Positions 54,398 to 62,747 are shown, numbered from the stretch's first letter. The stretch is DNA of 64,000 nucleotides from CAZJUP01 sp964549275 (GCA_964549275.1 CAZJUP010000004.1:132885-196884); one strand, 5' to 3'. Numbers and translations are program-made. Notes: generated by a model not told the origin, from the letters alone.

Positions 54398-55173
54398 TTT
54401 TTCAAGTTCCTTTCACTGAAAAATCCTTTAGGGGGTATCCATTTATAAGAAACACTGAACGTTTCCATAATGGTTTTAGTATTTGTCAGGTGGTTTTTCA
54501 TGATAATATACATGGCAGTAGGGTACCCGTCTATCTCTTGAATATCAGTGAGCGTTAATGTTTTTTCAGGAACTTCTTTTTCATTCATATACTCGATTTG
54601 TACCGGATAGTAGTTATCTTTCCGGACATATAAAACCACTGTCGGGTAATCCACATCAGCATCTTTATGGGCCGTTGCTTTCAATTTCCAGCAGGAGTTA
54701 CCGTTTAATTCATCGCTCCCTATATTTAAAGTGGAATAATCTTTTTTCCAGGTGTCTTCCGATGAAAAATCATCAAAAGAAAAATCTCCTCCCTGTACTT
54801 TCATTTTTTTTGCATGGCTGGCCATTTTTCGCACACGCCGAGTCCGGGGAAAATACATCCAGATATCATCCCCATTGTTCAAGAGTAGAAATGTCTGTCC
54901 TTTAACACTGGAAGGTTTGATATACCGCATCAGCATTTTATCTCCTTTTCCAGAAGAATATATTTCCAGTTGGAAAGTTCGAATTTTTCCATCCTCGTAA
55001 TGGTTTATCTGTTTAATCAGACCGCTGCTGTTCTCTGGTGACATCACAGCTGTCATACTGTCAATCACTGCTTGTCCAGTTGGTGTTTGTCCGAAACTCA
55101 AAATATGAGTCGAAAAAATAATGCAGATAGTTTTTAATGAATCCCAAAATTTGTTTTCGAGAATTCTTTTCAT
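54394..55173 (-). CDS. LolA-like outer-membrane lipoprotein-sorting protein
   Basis: A 259-aa periplasmic protein of the LolA/LolB-like fold (outer-membrane lipoprotein-sorting protein, DUF4292-like group). It has a signal (LKTICIIFSTHILSFGQ) and beta-sheet motifs MLMRYIKPSSVKGQTFLLLNNGDDIWMYFPRTRRVRKM, which is the family hallmark sequence (broken here by positions 75-110). It then runs DDFSSEDTWKKDYSTLNI. Typically found between a TetR regulator and an MMPL exporter. ATGA overlaps at both ends couple it to tetR and to the barrel gene. Confidence 0.85.
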   Translation of the reverse strand: MKRILENKFWDSLKTICIIFSTHILSFGQTPTGQAVIDSMTAVMSPENSSGLIKQINHYEDGKIRTFQLEIYSSGKGDKMLMRYIKPSSVKGQTFLLLNNGDDIWMYFPRTRRVRKMASHAKKMKVQGGDFSFDDFSSEDTWKKDYSTLNIGSDELNGNSCWKLKATAHKDADVDYPTVVLYVRKDNYYPVQIEYMNEKEVPEKTLTLTDIQEIDGYPTAMYIIMKNHLTNTKTIMETFSVSYKWIPPKGFFSERNLKK

Positions 55174-55751
55174 TTTAAAATTCCTTTCATAAAGGATTGA
55201 ATCGCTTCTTCTTTCACGGTTTGGAAGGAGTTTTTATCCTTCATCATAACCATTTGCCAAACCAATCCATCTAAAAACGCCATAAGAAGTGCAGCCACCC
55301 CATCTTTATTCATTTCACGAAATTCACCATATTTTATCCCGGCATCCAAAATTGATTTTATGCTTTCTTTATATCTCTCATAATATTTTGCAAATTGAGA
55401 TGAATCGGAACCATGCCAATGACCACGTCCTGCGTGAGCCCATAATTCAATCAGGATAAGCATGGCATCATCCATAGCCTGAAATTGTTCAATACTCACA
55501 GCCATAAAATGTTTGAGCTTCTCACTTGGCGAAAGAGATTCAACGACCAAATTCTGAAAAAGAAGTTCAAACTCCTCGAATATTCCGGTTTCAATAGCCA
55601 AAAATATTTCATCTTTACTTCTGAAATATTCATACACCGTTCCCTTACCAATTCCCGCTTCTTTAGCTATATCAGCTATCCTCCCCTTTTCCAACCCATC
55701 TCTTGCAAAGACAAGAATAGCAGCATCAATTATTTTTTGTTTTTTATCCAT
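55170..55751 (-). CDS. TetR/AcrR-family transcriptional regulator
   Basis: A 193-aa repressor from the chosen ATG. The N-terminal helix-turn-helix is KIIDAAILVFARDGLEKGRIADIAKEAGIGKGTVYEYF (residues 5-42; the recognition helix is GKGTVYEYF). A variable ligand-binding helical domain follows. The frame extends upstream across a palindromic operator, so the true start is ATG 55751. It is the first gene of the seven- or eight-gene operon and likely autoregulates it through that operator; the inducer is probably a lipid or hydrophobic compound. Confidence 0.9.
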   Translation of the reverse strand: MDKKQKIIDAAILVFARDGLEKGRIADIAKEAGIGKGTVYEYFRSKDEIFLAIETGIFEEFELLFQNLVVESLSPSEKLKHFMAVSIEQFQAMDDAMLILIELWAHAGRGHWHGSDSSQFAKYYERYKESIKSILDAGIKYGEFREMNKDGVAALLMAFLDGLVWQMVMMKDKNSFQTVKEEAIQSFMKGILK

Positions 55752-55767
55752 AACTATCCAAATATGA

Positions 55768-55783
55768 CTGACCGGTCGGTCAG
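55768..55783. promoter_or_regulatory. TetR-type palindromic operator
   Basis: CTGACCGGTCGGTCAG: arms CTGACCG and CGGTCAG around GT, perfectly complementary. It lies 16 nt upstream of the tetR ATG (and so inside the leader or promoter), a usual autoregulation site. Its GACCG/CGGTC arms match the core seen in many TetR-family operators. Confidence 0.75.
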
Positions 55784-55820
55784 AAGTTAAATACTCATGC
55801 CTCACTTATACAATTAATAA

Positions 55821-56603
55821 TTAATTAGCCCATTGGAAATCCAACAGGGGGAACAAATGGGCTTGCACTCCGAAAGGGTACTCCCCTGCAGTTAACTTAT
55901 ACCCAAATAAAATCCGAAACCGATGGCTTTTCATCCAAATTAACAAGGCCTTATGTTCAAAACCATACGCCTCATATCCCCCCGGCATTAAAAATAAATC
56001 GTAATCCAAAAGGTATGACCAACTGTTTCTTACAGGCTTGGACATATCTGCTCCAACCCGGATTAACCACTTATTATAATACACCGATAACCGGGGAAAA
56101 ACCAGGGGCAAATCAATCGTAGAACTTCTATCAAGCTTCCCACTACCAAAGGCAAAAGAAACGCCACCTTTTACAGTGACTAACAATCCTTCCAGAGTCT
56201 TTCTTGAAGCCAACAACTCGTTAGAAAATGATACCATTTGTGGAATATCAAATTCCGGGGAAATTAAAGCAAATTTATTGGGGTCACCCAATTCCATTCC
56301 CAATGGACTTTGAAGCTTTTTTAGCATGGGGGTGGGATACATAAACCCATGGCGTGTAGAGACGGACCATCCAAATCGACTGTTCCTCGCGAACTTAACG
56401 GAGATATTCGGCATTAAAAAAGTGGAGAGTTTATAGGTTGAAAATTCCATAGTCTCTGAAAACCCATACCTTAGCGGCTGAAAAACGCCGATTTCTATTC
56501 TACCCTTAGGAAGTAGTTGAGCTGTTCCGCCTGACCAGATTTTTCCACCAAAAATTTTTCCGAAGAGCACAACCAAAATCAGATATGTTTTTATCTTAGT
56601 CAT
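55821..56603 (-). CDS. Predicted outer-membrane beta-barrel protein
   Basis: A 260-aa exported protein with a signal peptide (YLILVVLFGKIFGG) and about ten beta-strand segments (TAQLLPKGRIEIGVFQPLRYG; PNISVKFARNSRFGWSVSTRHG; FRILFGYKLTAGEYPFG), ending FPLLDFQWAN. No named family. It starts with ATG overlapping the EEP gene's stop as ATGA; a frame five codons longer is ignored. It is coupled with the EEP lipoprotein gene, so the two may act together at the envelope. Confidence 0.6.
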   Translation of the reverse strand: MTKIKTYLILVVLFGKIFGGKIWSGGTAQLLPKGRIEIGVFQPLRYGFSETMEFSTYKLSTFLMPNISVKFARNSRFGWSVSTRHGFMYPTPMLKKLQSPLGMELGDPNKFALISPEFDIPQMVSFSNELLASRKTLEGLLVTVKGGVSFAFGSGKLDRSSTIDLPLVFPRLSVYYNKWLIRVGADMSKPVRNSWSYLLDYDLFLMPGGYEAYGFEHKALLIWMKSHRFRILFGYKLTAGEYPFGVQAHLFPLLDFQWAN

Positions 56604-57697
56604 TTCGGCACCACCCATTTTGCACTGACAGGTATATGATCAGACAGTGGAGTTAGTTCTTGGTGTGTTTTTCCATCAATCCATTTTGTATTGGTCCACA
56701 AATAATCCAGTTTTCTGTCCAAGGTTAAAACTTGTCCAGGACTATGGGTAAAATGCTTCGCCTCCCTGTTAGAATATTTACTAAGAGAAATAGCCGGTTT
56801 ATAAGCCATATATAAAGGCGAAAGCCAGGTTATTTCAGGCCCAAACCAGCTTCCTTCCTTATGTTGAGGATCGTCCTCAGCTCCATGGTAAGACTCTCCA
56901 GCGCATTTATCTTCAATACAATAATCGGTTTTAGTGGCAGTGGGGGGGATGGCATTCAAGTCTCCGCCGGAAACAAAGTAATTTCCTTCGGCTACAATGG
57001 CATCGAGAATGGATTTATATTCTTCCAAATGTTTTTGTTTGGTTTCATCTGTGGCAAAAGCAGTGGCATGGACACACACAGCATACACATTGTTTTTTTC
57101 AGGAAGAGCAATTCTTGCTTTTAGTACATTTCTACGAAGGTAAAAATATTGAGTGAGCTTGTCTTGATCTCCTCTTAGGGGAAGTTGGTGTCTTTCTGCA
57201 TCTTCTATTTTCCATTTAGATAAAATCGCATTCCCTACATTGACGCGGCCCAAACCGTCAGCCAAAATAATTTGAGATGCCCACATTGATGCATAAGCAC
57301 CATAATTAAAATCGGTATGGTCCAACAACCACTGGACTTGATCGAGATAAGCTGTCCTTTTGGATTCAACATCCACCTCCTGCAAAAGAAGAATGTCTGG
57401 ATCGTTTTCTCTAATTTTTTTTGCCAGCGCTTCAAGATTTTCTGTGGTTTCATCTTTTTTTAATATAACCCGGTTTCCGCATTCATCGCCAAACCAGGAT
57501 ATACGAGCAGCACCGAAACGGATATTCCAAGTCATGACATTCAGGGTATCTTTATCTGGAGCGTTTATAATTGAACTTGAAGTATATAAAACAGCATCTT
57601 CAATTTCGGAAAATGTATTCACAAGGGGTTCGCAGGCTGTCAAAAGAAATCCAATAAGCGTTAAACAGTAAACTCGGATCTTAATCTTCATTCCCAT
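56600..57697 (-). CDS. Endonuclease/exonuclease/phosphatase-family lipoprotein
   Basis: A 365-aa lipoprotein (lipobox LIGFLLTA|C) with the EEP fold: MTWNIRFG (Asn), LLLQEVD (metal Glu), GGDLNA (catalytic Asp/Asn) and SDHIPV at the end (Asp-His pair). Periplasmic members hydrolyse phosphodiesters of sphingomyelin, DNA or phosphoinositides; the substrate here is unknown. GAGAG lies 6 nt before the ATG. Overlaps the following barrel gene by ATGA. Confidence 0.88.
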   Translation of the reverse strand: MGMKIKIRVYCLTLIGFLLTACEPLVNTFSEIEDAVLYTSSSIINAPDKDTLNVMTWNIRFGAARISWFGDECGNRVILKKDETTENLEALAKKIRENDPDILLLQEVDVESKRTAYLDQVQWLLDHTDFNYGAYASMWASQIILADGLGRVNVGNAILSKWKIEDAERHQLPLRGDQDKLTQYFYLRRNVLKARIALPEKNNVYAVCVHATAFATDETKQKHLEEYKSILDAIVAEGNYFVSGGDLNAIPPTATKTDYCIEDKCAGESYHGAEDDPQHKEGSWFGPEITWLSPLYMAYKPAISLSKYSNREAKHFTHSPGQVLTLDRKLDYLWTNTKWIDGKTHQELTPLSDHIPVSAKWVVPK

Positions 57698-57790
57698 AAT
57701 TGCTCTCGTTTTCCTAGGTAAATTTAGGACAAAAATACTCTCACATTACTGTTTTTCATCAAAGGGAAACACTGTTAAATAATTATTCAT

Positions 57791-58765
57791 TTATTTCTGA
57801 TCCATAACACGCTTTAGGGTAATCTCATCATCCGGAAATAGTTTAGATTTTACAAGACGAGGAACCAAAGTTTTAAGGTTTTTATCTTTTGAAAAAACAT
57901 CCTTAAAAATCGGAAGGGACTCCTCTACTCTTCCAGCTCCGGCAAGAGTCACTGCGGTCCAAAATGGAAGTTCGGGGTTTTCGGGGTAATAGTCAGCAGC
58001 CTTTTTATATTCTTTAAGCGCCAATTCAATTTTTCCATCTTCCATAAAATGATCTCCCGCATTGGCATGTTTGTAGGCTCTATGAATTCTGAGAAGGCGT
58101 TTCATCTCAACTATGGGTGTGGGATGATCTTCAATTCTCAAGCTCAAATCAACATCTTTCCATGAGACCCCTGTGGGATTGCCTGAAACAATCAGCATGG
58201 CTGCAGACTGTCTTCCTCGAAGATCTCCTCCCTCATTTTCTGCTGCAACCAGAGCAGCCATCATTTTATCAGCCAAATCTCCTGATGTAGACTCAAATGC
58301 ATTGGACATGGCTTTGGGTACAGTACTATTTTCCATTAAGTTTGCTTGAACGGTATAGTTCTTTCCTAAAATATGTCCCGCATATTGTATACAATTTTTC
58401 CCGGTATGAGCCGCAACATTTCCCTTGGCATCTACCATCCCCACCTGGCGAACTGCTTCACTTTCATCCCCCGCAATAAGCAAGGCTAAGGCTTCTTCTG
58501 CTGTTTTTCCCTCCTCCATGAGTCGGATTCCTTCCGGGCCGTAATCCACCTTAACAAAAGATTGTGTTGCAACAGCGCCAACGCCGGCTTTCGCCCAAGG
58601 AACCAAAAACCCCACCGAGAACCAATGGCTCTGAACCGCTACACCTAACTCACCGGTTTCTTGATCATAAGCAACTATGGAATATGTAGATACGGGACGC
58701 CTGGGAAACTCTTGACCAAAGACAGAGCATACTGACAAAAAAAAGAACATAATTATCCGAAACAT
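57791..58765 (-). CDS. DUF1028 protein with TPR-like C-terminus
   Basis: A 324-aa exported protein: signal (IIMFFFLSVCSVFGQ) then the DUF1028 domain (TYSIVAYDQETGELGVAVQS, WAKAGVGAVATQSFVKVDYG, GKNCIQYAGHILG), an Ntn-hydrolase-like family of uncertain role. The C-terminal ~90 residues (IHRAYKHANAGDHFMEDGKIELALKEYKKAADYYPENPELPFW) form two TPR-like helical repeats. GAGGAGG lies just upstream of the ATG. Divergent from the VOC gene. Confidence 0.85.
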   Translation of the reverse strand: MFRIIMFFFLSVCSVFGQEFPRRPVSTYSIVAYDQETGELGVAVQSHWFSVGFLVPWAKAGVGAVATQSFVKVDYGPEGIRLMEEGKTAEEALALLIAGDESEAVRQVGMVDAKGNVAAHTGKNCIQYAGHILGKNYTVQANLMENSTVPKAMSNAFESTSGDLADKMMAALVAAENEGGDLRGRQSAAMLIVSGNPTGVSWKDVDLSLRIEDHPTPIVEMKRLLRIHRAYKHANAGDHFMEDGKIELALKEYKKAADYYPENPELPFWTAVTLAGAGRVEESLPIFKDVFSKDKNLKTLVPRLVKSKLFPDDEITLKRVMDQK

Positions 58766-58891
58766 GTTTTGACCTCCTCGATTCTTAAATTGAACAATTC
58801 CAATGATCCAGTTTAATCCCTAACTTTGATGGTCAGCAAGTCTTTTGAGCAACTCTGATTCAGAAACCCGTAATATAACCGGAGGATTCTT

Positions 58892-59215
58892 ATGAAATTC
58901 AAATTCAGTCGTTGTGTTGCCATCCAAACACCCCACAAAAAAGAAATGGTTAATTTTTATATCAAAACCTTGGGAATGTCTTTAGGAAAAGGCAATGAAG
59001 TTGGTGACGGTCCCGGCCGTCTCTTCATCATGGAAAATCAATCCTTAAAGGGCCCGATCTTGGAGCTCATGGTAAACAATGTGGAAGAAGCAAGAGATTA
59101 TCTTTTAGTCAACGGCTGTACTGTTGTTCGTTGGGAAGGCGCGGGAAAAGATTGTTATATTCGCGATCCTTTTGGCACGATCTTTAATCTTTGGCAGGGT
59201 TTGGACTTGGATTAA
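58892..59215 (+). CDS. VOC-family (glyoxalase/bleomycin-resistance fold) protein
   Basis: A 107-aa single-domain vicinal-oxygen-chelate protein (VAIQTPHKKEMVNFYIKTLGM, GPILELMVNNVEEARDYL, CYIRDPFGTIFNLWQ). Family members include lyases, dioxygenases and resistance proteins; two copies usually dimerise to form metal sites. The function cannot be told. A good GGAGG lies 6 nt upstream of the ATG. It converges on asnA with 3 bp between stops. Confidence 0.85.
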   Translation: MKFKFSRCVAIQTPHKKEMVNFYIKTLGMSLGKGNEVGDGPGRLFIMENQSLKGPILELMVNNVEEARDYLLVNGCTVVRWEGAGKDCYIRDPFGTIFNLWQGLDLD

Positions 59216-59218
59216 ATC

Positions 59219-60346
59219 CTATTTTAAAACATGAATGTTTTTTTCTTCGCAAATCTCCTTTAGCACCGTTGGCCACACCGTAACGCTCACTTCACCTAAA
59301 TGTGCTTTTTTCAGTAAAAGCATGGTGGTTCTGGATTGCCCAATTCCACCTCCAATACTCAAAGGAATATCATCATTCATAATTGCACGGTGATACGGAA
59401 GTTTTAAAAAATCCATTTGGCCGGACATGTCCAATTGTTTCAGTAGTGTCTCTTTATTCACCCGGATCCCCATGGATGTAAGTTCGTGCCGACGCTTAGT
59501 AACAGGGTTCCACACCAAAATATCACCATTCAGGCCATGCATCTGGTGCTCATTTTTAACCACCGTTTTTGTTACCCAATCATCATAGTCTGCTGCCCGC
59601 ATTTCGTGGGGATATCCATCTTTCAACGGGTATCCGATTCCATAAATAAAAATAGCGGGATATTCCTGTAATATTTCAGTTTCTCGCTTTTTCCGGGGCA
59701 ATTCCGGATATTTTTCCAGTATTTCTTCTGCATGAAGAAATGTTAATTTCTCCGGAAGGCTCGGTATTTGTTCTGATTTTAACTGAGGATAGAGCGCTTG
59801 GATGTGGGTTTCTGCACCTTTGATTACTTTCCATATTTTTTCTACCACATCTTTTAAATAATCCAAATTCCTGTCTTGGGTCTGAATAGCTCTTTCCCAA
59901 TCCCATTGGTCAACATAGGCACTATGATCATGGTCTAAAAAATAATCCTTTCTCACTGCACGCATATCAGTACAAATCCCTTCTCCCACAGTGCAGTCAA
60001 ACTGTTTCAGAGCCCAACGTTTCCATTTTGTTGCAGCCTGAACAACCTGCCCATTGATGGGCGTTTCCAATCCCAGTCCACATGGAAACTCAATGGGCGT
60101 GCGGGATCCGTCTCTATCCAAATAGTCGTTCATTCCGCTTTCTCGGTCAACAATTAATGGAACAGAAACCATCATTAAATTCAAGACATCACACAAGTTT
60201 GATTCGATATAATTCTTAATCTCAAAAATTGCCCTTTGAGTTTCTTTTGGTGATAAAATTGACCGGTAGTCATTCGGCAGTTCTGTTTTTAATTCATCAT
60301 AATTTCCGATACCGGGTCCGGCGAGATCCGCTTCTTTTGTGGACAT
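59219..60346 (-). CDS. asnA: Aspartate-ammonia ligase
   Basis: Makes asparagine from aspartate and ammonia using ATP (class II synthetase-like fold), 375 aa. Recognisable are PLIVDRESGMNDYLDRDGSRTPIEF, EGICTDMRAVRKDYFLDHDHSAYVDQWDWE (shown by the order GMNDYLD, MRAVRKD, DHDHSAYVDQWDWE), and the C-terminal GGGIGQSRTTMLLLKKAHLGEV. Of two adjacent ATG codons I take the second, 5 nt after AGGGGG. It uses free ammonia rather than glutamine. The asparaginase gene 1.3 kb away acts in the reverse direction. Confidence 0.95.
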   Translation of the reverse strand: MSTKEADLAGPGIGNYDELKTELPNDYRSILSPKETQRAIFEIKNYIESNLCDVLNLMMVSVPLIVDRESGMNDYLDRDGSRTPIEFPCGLGLETPINGQVVQAATKWKRWALKQFDCTVGEGICTDMRAVRKDYFLDHDHSAYVDQWDWERAIQTQDRNLDYLKDVVEKIWKVIKGAETHIQALYPQLKSEQIPSLPEKLTFLHAEEILEKYPELPRKKRETEILQEYPAIFIYGIGYPLKDGYPHEMRAADYDDWVTKTVVKNEHQMHGLNGDILVWNPVTKRRHELTSMGIRVNKETLLKQLDMSGQMDFLKLPYHRAIMNDDIPLSIGGGIGQSRTTMLLLKKAHLGEVSVTVWPTVLKEICEEKNIHVLK

Positions 60347-60481
60347 CATATCCCCCTAGTTTGTTTAGGTTTATAAAGCAGTGACAAATTAAGACAAATA
60401 GGTACTATTTAAAAGGAGTTCTCTGCGCACAGTTTTTGATACATTGTTCTTTTCCGCGAAACACCCTTACATTCCCTTATC

Positions 60482-61594
60482 ATGAAATACGCCCGGTATT
60501 TGGGAATGCCAACCTTAATTCTCATCGCTGTATTTTTCGCCTCTAAAGGGCAATACTGGGGGTGGGTTTACCTGATCTCCCTGGACATCCTCATTATCGC
60601 AGGAGATGCTCTCTTAGGTCATGATATTAAAGTCCCCAATTATAAACACACATCAATCCTTACCATTTTACTCTATATCAATCTTCCCATTTATTTACTC
60701 TTTTTGACTGTGGCAATATATATGGGTGGTCATGAATATTTTCCCGCTCTTGAAAGAGGGATTTATTTTCTAACCGGTCATGATATATCAGCAACACGTT
60801 CCGGAACGGAACTTTGGCATTTAGCAGGATATGTGTTTGCGGGAGGGCTTTTGATGGGTGCTTCTCTTACTGTACCTGGCCATGAACTTGTTCACCACAA
60901 GAAAAATAAATGGGACTGGTTTATGGGAAACTGGATGATGGTATTTACTTTGGATAATGCTTTTACGATTGAACATGTCCATGGACATCATAAAAATGTG
61001 GGAATCGCCTCAGATCCTGCCACTGCGAAACAAGGTCAAAGTTTCTATGCTTTCTTTTTTAAATCCACCTTCGGCGCATTTCGTGATGCCACAACCATTG
61101 AGTCTTCTCGATTAACTAAAAATGGATATAAGTTTTTTAGTCTTCACAATCAATTACTCCAAGGATATTCAAGAAGCCTTCTTGTGGTTTTTGTTGTATA
61201 TATCATTGGCGGATTGGGTGGGTTACTTGTTTATTTGGGGATAGTCATTTTCGCCAAATTTTTTCTGGAAATCACAAACTACATGGAACACTATGGGCTC
61301 GTTCGAGCCCCTGGAACACCAGTTTCTCCGAAACATTCCTGGAATTCAAACAGGCGCGTCAGTAGTATCCTTCTTTATAATTTAACCCGTCACTCCCACC
61401 ATCATGAACAGGGAAATCTTCCTTTTTGGAAGTTGCACCCATACCCCTACGCCCCAGAAATGCCTTATGGATACTTAACAACGCTTTACCTGGTCACCTT
61501 TTTCCCGGGGAAATATAGAAAAATGATGGAACCAAAACTAAAAGAGTGGAAAGAAAACTTCGCTTCGGAAGAAGAAATAACTTTAATGGCTTAA
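60482..61594 (+). CDS. AlkB-type membrane di-iron monooxygenase
   Basis: A 370-aa integral membrane protein of the alkane 1-monooxygenase/xylene monooxygenase group. The histidine boxes are HELVHH (134-139), EHVHGHH (164-170), NYMEHYGL (256-263) and LTRHSHHHE (311-319); the last two are diagnostic for AlkB rather than for desaturases (NYxEHYGL; LxRHSxHH). It probably hydroxylates medium-chain alkanes or alkyl lipids with rubredoxin-delivered electrons. No rubredoxin gene is adjacent, and no ribosome-binding site is obvious. Confidence 0.88.
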   Translation: MKYARYLGMPTLILIAVFFASKGQYWGWVYLISLDILIIAGDALLGHDIKVPNYKHTSILTILLYINLPIYLLFLTVAIYMGGHEYFPALERGIYFLTGHDISATRSGTELWHLAGYVFAGGLLMGASLTVPGHELVHHKKNKWDWFMGNWMMVFTLDNAFTIEHVHGHHKNVGIASDPATAKQGQSFYAFFFKSTFGAFRDATTIESSRLTKNGYKFFSLHNQLLQGYSRSLLVVFVVYIIGGLGGLLVYLGIVIFAKFFLEITNYMEHYGLVRAPGTPVSPKHSWNSNRRVSSILLYNLTRHSHHHEQGNLPFWKLHPYPYAPEMPYGYLTTLYLVTFFPGKYRKMMEPKLKEWKENFASEEEITLMA

Positions 61595-61595
61595 A

Positions 61596-62081
61596 TCAGA
61601 TTTCTTCGAATATCCCTGTATTTTTATTTTTTTTTACCTTATCCGCATCAAAGCATTTTCCATTCATTGCTATATATACACCCGGGGGCAAACTCTGAAC
61701 AAAACCCAGTGCAGCTCCCAAGTTGAACAGGCCATCTGAACTGCCAAATTTATAAGGAATCATCGCCCCGGTTAAAACAATGGTTTTGCCCAAATCCGCC
61801 AAAGCCAAAACCCTCCCCGTTTCCGCCATGCTGTCCGTCCCATGGGTTATGACAATTTTTGATTCGTCTGCGTTCTTACACTGTTCTTCGATAAGATGCC
61901 GATGGCTTTCAGACATATCCAAACTGTCAATCATCATGAGGGTTTTAATGTGGACATCAACCTGGGAACGACCCAGAACCAACATTTCCTTTAGGTGTGT
62001 GTCTTTAAAATACAGTTTTCCGTTAATTTCGTCGTATTCTTTGTCGAAAGTTCCACCGGTAATGAAGATGCGAATTTCCAT
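61596..62081 (-). CDS. Single-domain asparaginase-like protein
   Basis: A 161-aa protein equivalent to only the N-terminal domain of L-asparaginases. It contains the first catalytic Thr (TGGTF, T11) and HGTDSM with T82 and D83, then VLTGAMIP and SSDGLFNLGAA. This single-domain form is known in other bacteria. The missing C-terminal domain helps form the active site of classical enzymes, so activity may need oligomerisation. AGGAG lies 9 nt before the ATG. It converges with the AlkB-type gene (1 bp between stops). Confidence 0.85.
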   Translation of the reverse strand: MEIRIFITGGTFDKEYDEINGKLYFKDTHLKEMLVLGRSQVDVHIKTLMMIDSLDMSESHRHLIEEQCKNADESKIVITHGTDSMAETGRVLALADLGKTIVLTGAMIPYKFGSSDGLFNLGAALGFVQSLPPGVYIAMNGKCFDADKVKKNKNTGIFEEI

Positions 62082-62137
62082 TTGAAATATCTCCTAAAAC
62101 AATCTGTTGTCATCGTATGTGTATAATGCGGAGGTAT

Positions 62138-62187
62138 GAAGAATCTCAAGCATTCGACTTATACCTTACATATGCTTGAGATTCTTC
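62138..62187. repeat. 16-bp perfect palindromic element
   Basis: GAAGAATCTCAAGCAT (62138-62153) and its exact complement (62172-62187) flank an 18-nt AT-rich spacer. It lies between the asparaginase and ArsC-like genes. A second small hairpin (GACAC-TTC-GTGTC) follows. Without a U-run it is not a good terminator; it looks like a dispersed REP/MITE-type element. The rest of the 156-bp intergenic region holds nothing else I can define. Confidence 0.65.
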
Positions 62188-62237
62188 CGCCCGACACTTC
62201 GTGTCCGGAGTCAAAATGATATTGTTTTTAATCGTGT

Positions 62238-62588
62238 TCACAATAACTCCAACACATTTTCAGGAGGTCGACCCAGAACGGCCTTTTGGCCCTTTACCAC
62301 AATGGGTCGTTCCATAATTTTAGGATAGGCCACCATGGCCTTCACCATGGCATCGTCATCATCTAAAAGATTTGCAATATTGTTTGCCTTAAAATCTGCT
62401 TCCCCTTTACGAATGAATTCAGCAGGACGCATCTCCAGTTGTTTTGAAAGGGTGCGAAAGTCCGCTTCTGAGGGTACATCCTTCAGATATTCGATAATGG
62501 TCGGTTCAACGCCGTTGTCCCGCAACAGCTGCAAAGTCTGCCTGCTCTTGCCTCACCGGGGGTTGTGGTAAATGGTAAATCCGTTCAT
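62238..62588 (-). CDS. ArsC/Spx-family reductase, candidate selenoprotein (in-frame UGA)
   Basis: Reading from ATG 62588 gives MNGFTIYHNPR, then TGA (62555-62553), then GKSRQTLQLLRDNGVEP and an otherwise complete ArsC-family protein of 116 residues. The TGA falls exactly where the catalytic Cys of the family stands (HNPRC-GKSR). All other family residues are intact (EYLKDVPS, RPAEFIRKGE, YPKIMERPIVV, GRPPENVLELL), so the gene is not decaying. The simplest reading is a selenocysteine codon; a nonsense mutation or sequence error is the alternative. A 98-aa frame starting at an internal TTG would lack the active site. Arsenate or another thiol-type reduction is the probable role. Confidence 0.75.
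62522..62551 (-). promoter_or_regulatory. SECIS-like hairpin just after the UGA codon
   Basis: One base after the in-frame UGA of the ArsC-like gene the minus strand reads GCAAGAGC-AG-GCA-GACTT-TGC-A-GCTGTTGC. It forms an 8-bp outer stem with one G-G mismatch, a 3-bp inner stem and a 5-base apical loop beginning with G. Bacterial selenocysteine insertion elements are stem-loops immediately downstream of UGA with a G near the start of the loop; this fits the idea, although the spacing to the loop (14 nt) is short. It should be folded computationally. Confidence 0.5.
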
Positions 62589-62747
62589 GATTTCTTTCTA
62601 AAATGATTAAAAACTTCGGCAAAAGGTAAAGAAAATGAACTATTGAATTCCGCCCTTATTCATGATTAATATTTTCATACGTGCTTCTGAGAAGCAGATA
62701 ACTTCAAAGGAGCCTTGAATAATGAAACGCCTCTTGAACAAATAGTC

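Noticed and set aside
62238..62534. A 98-aa gene starting at an internal TTG in the ArsC-like region
   Set aside because: It would lack the active-site loop and the first strand, both of which are present upstream in the same frame behind a single TGA at the catalytic Cys position.
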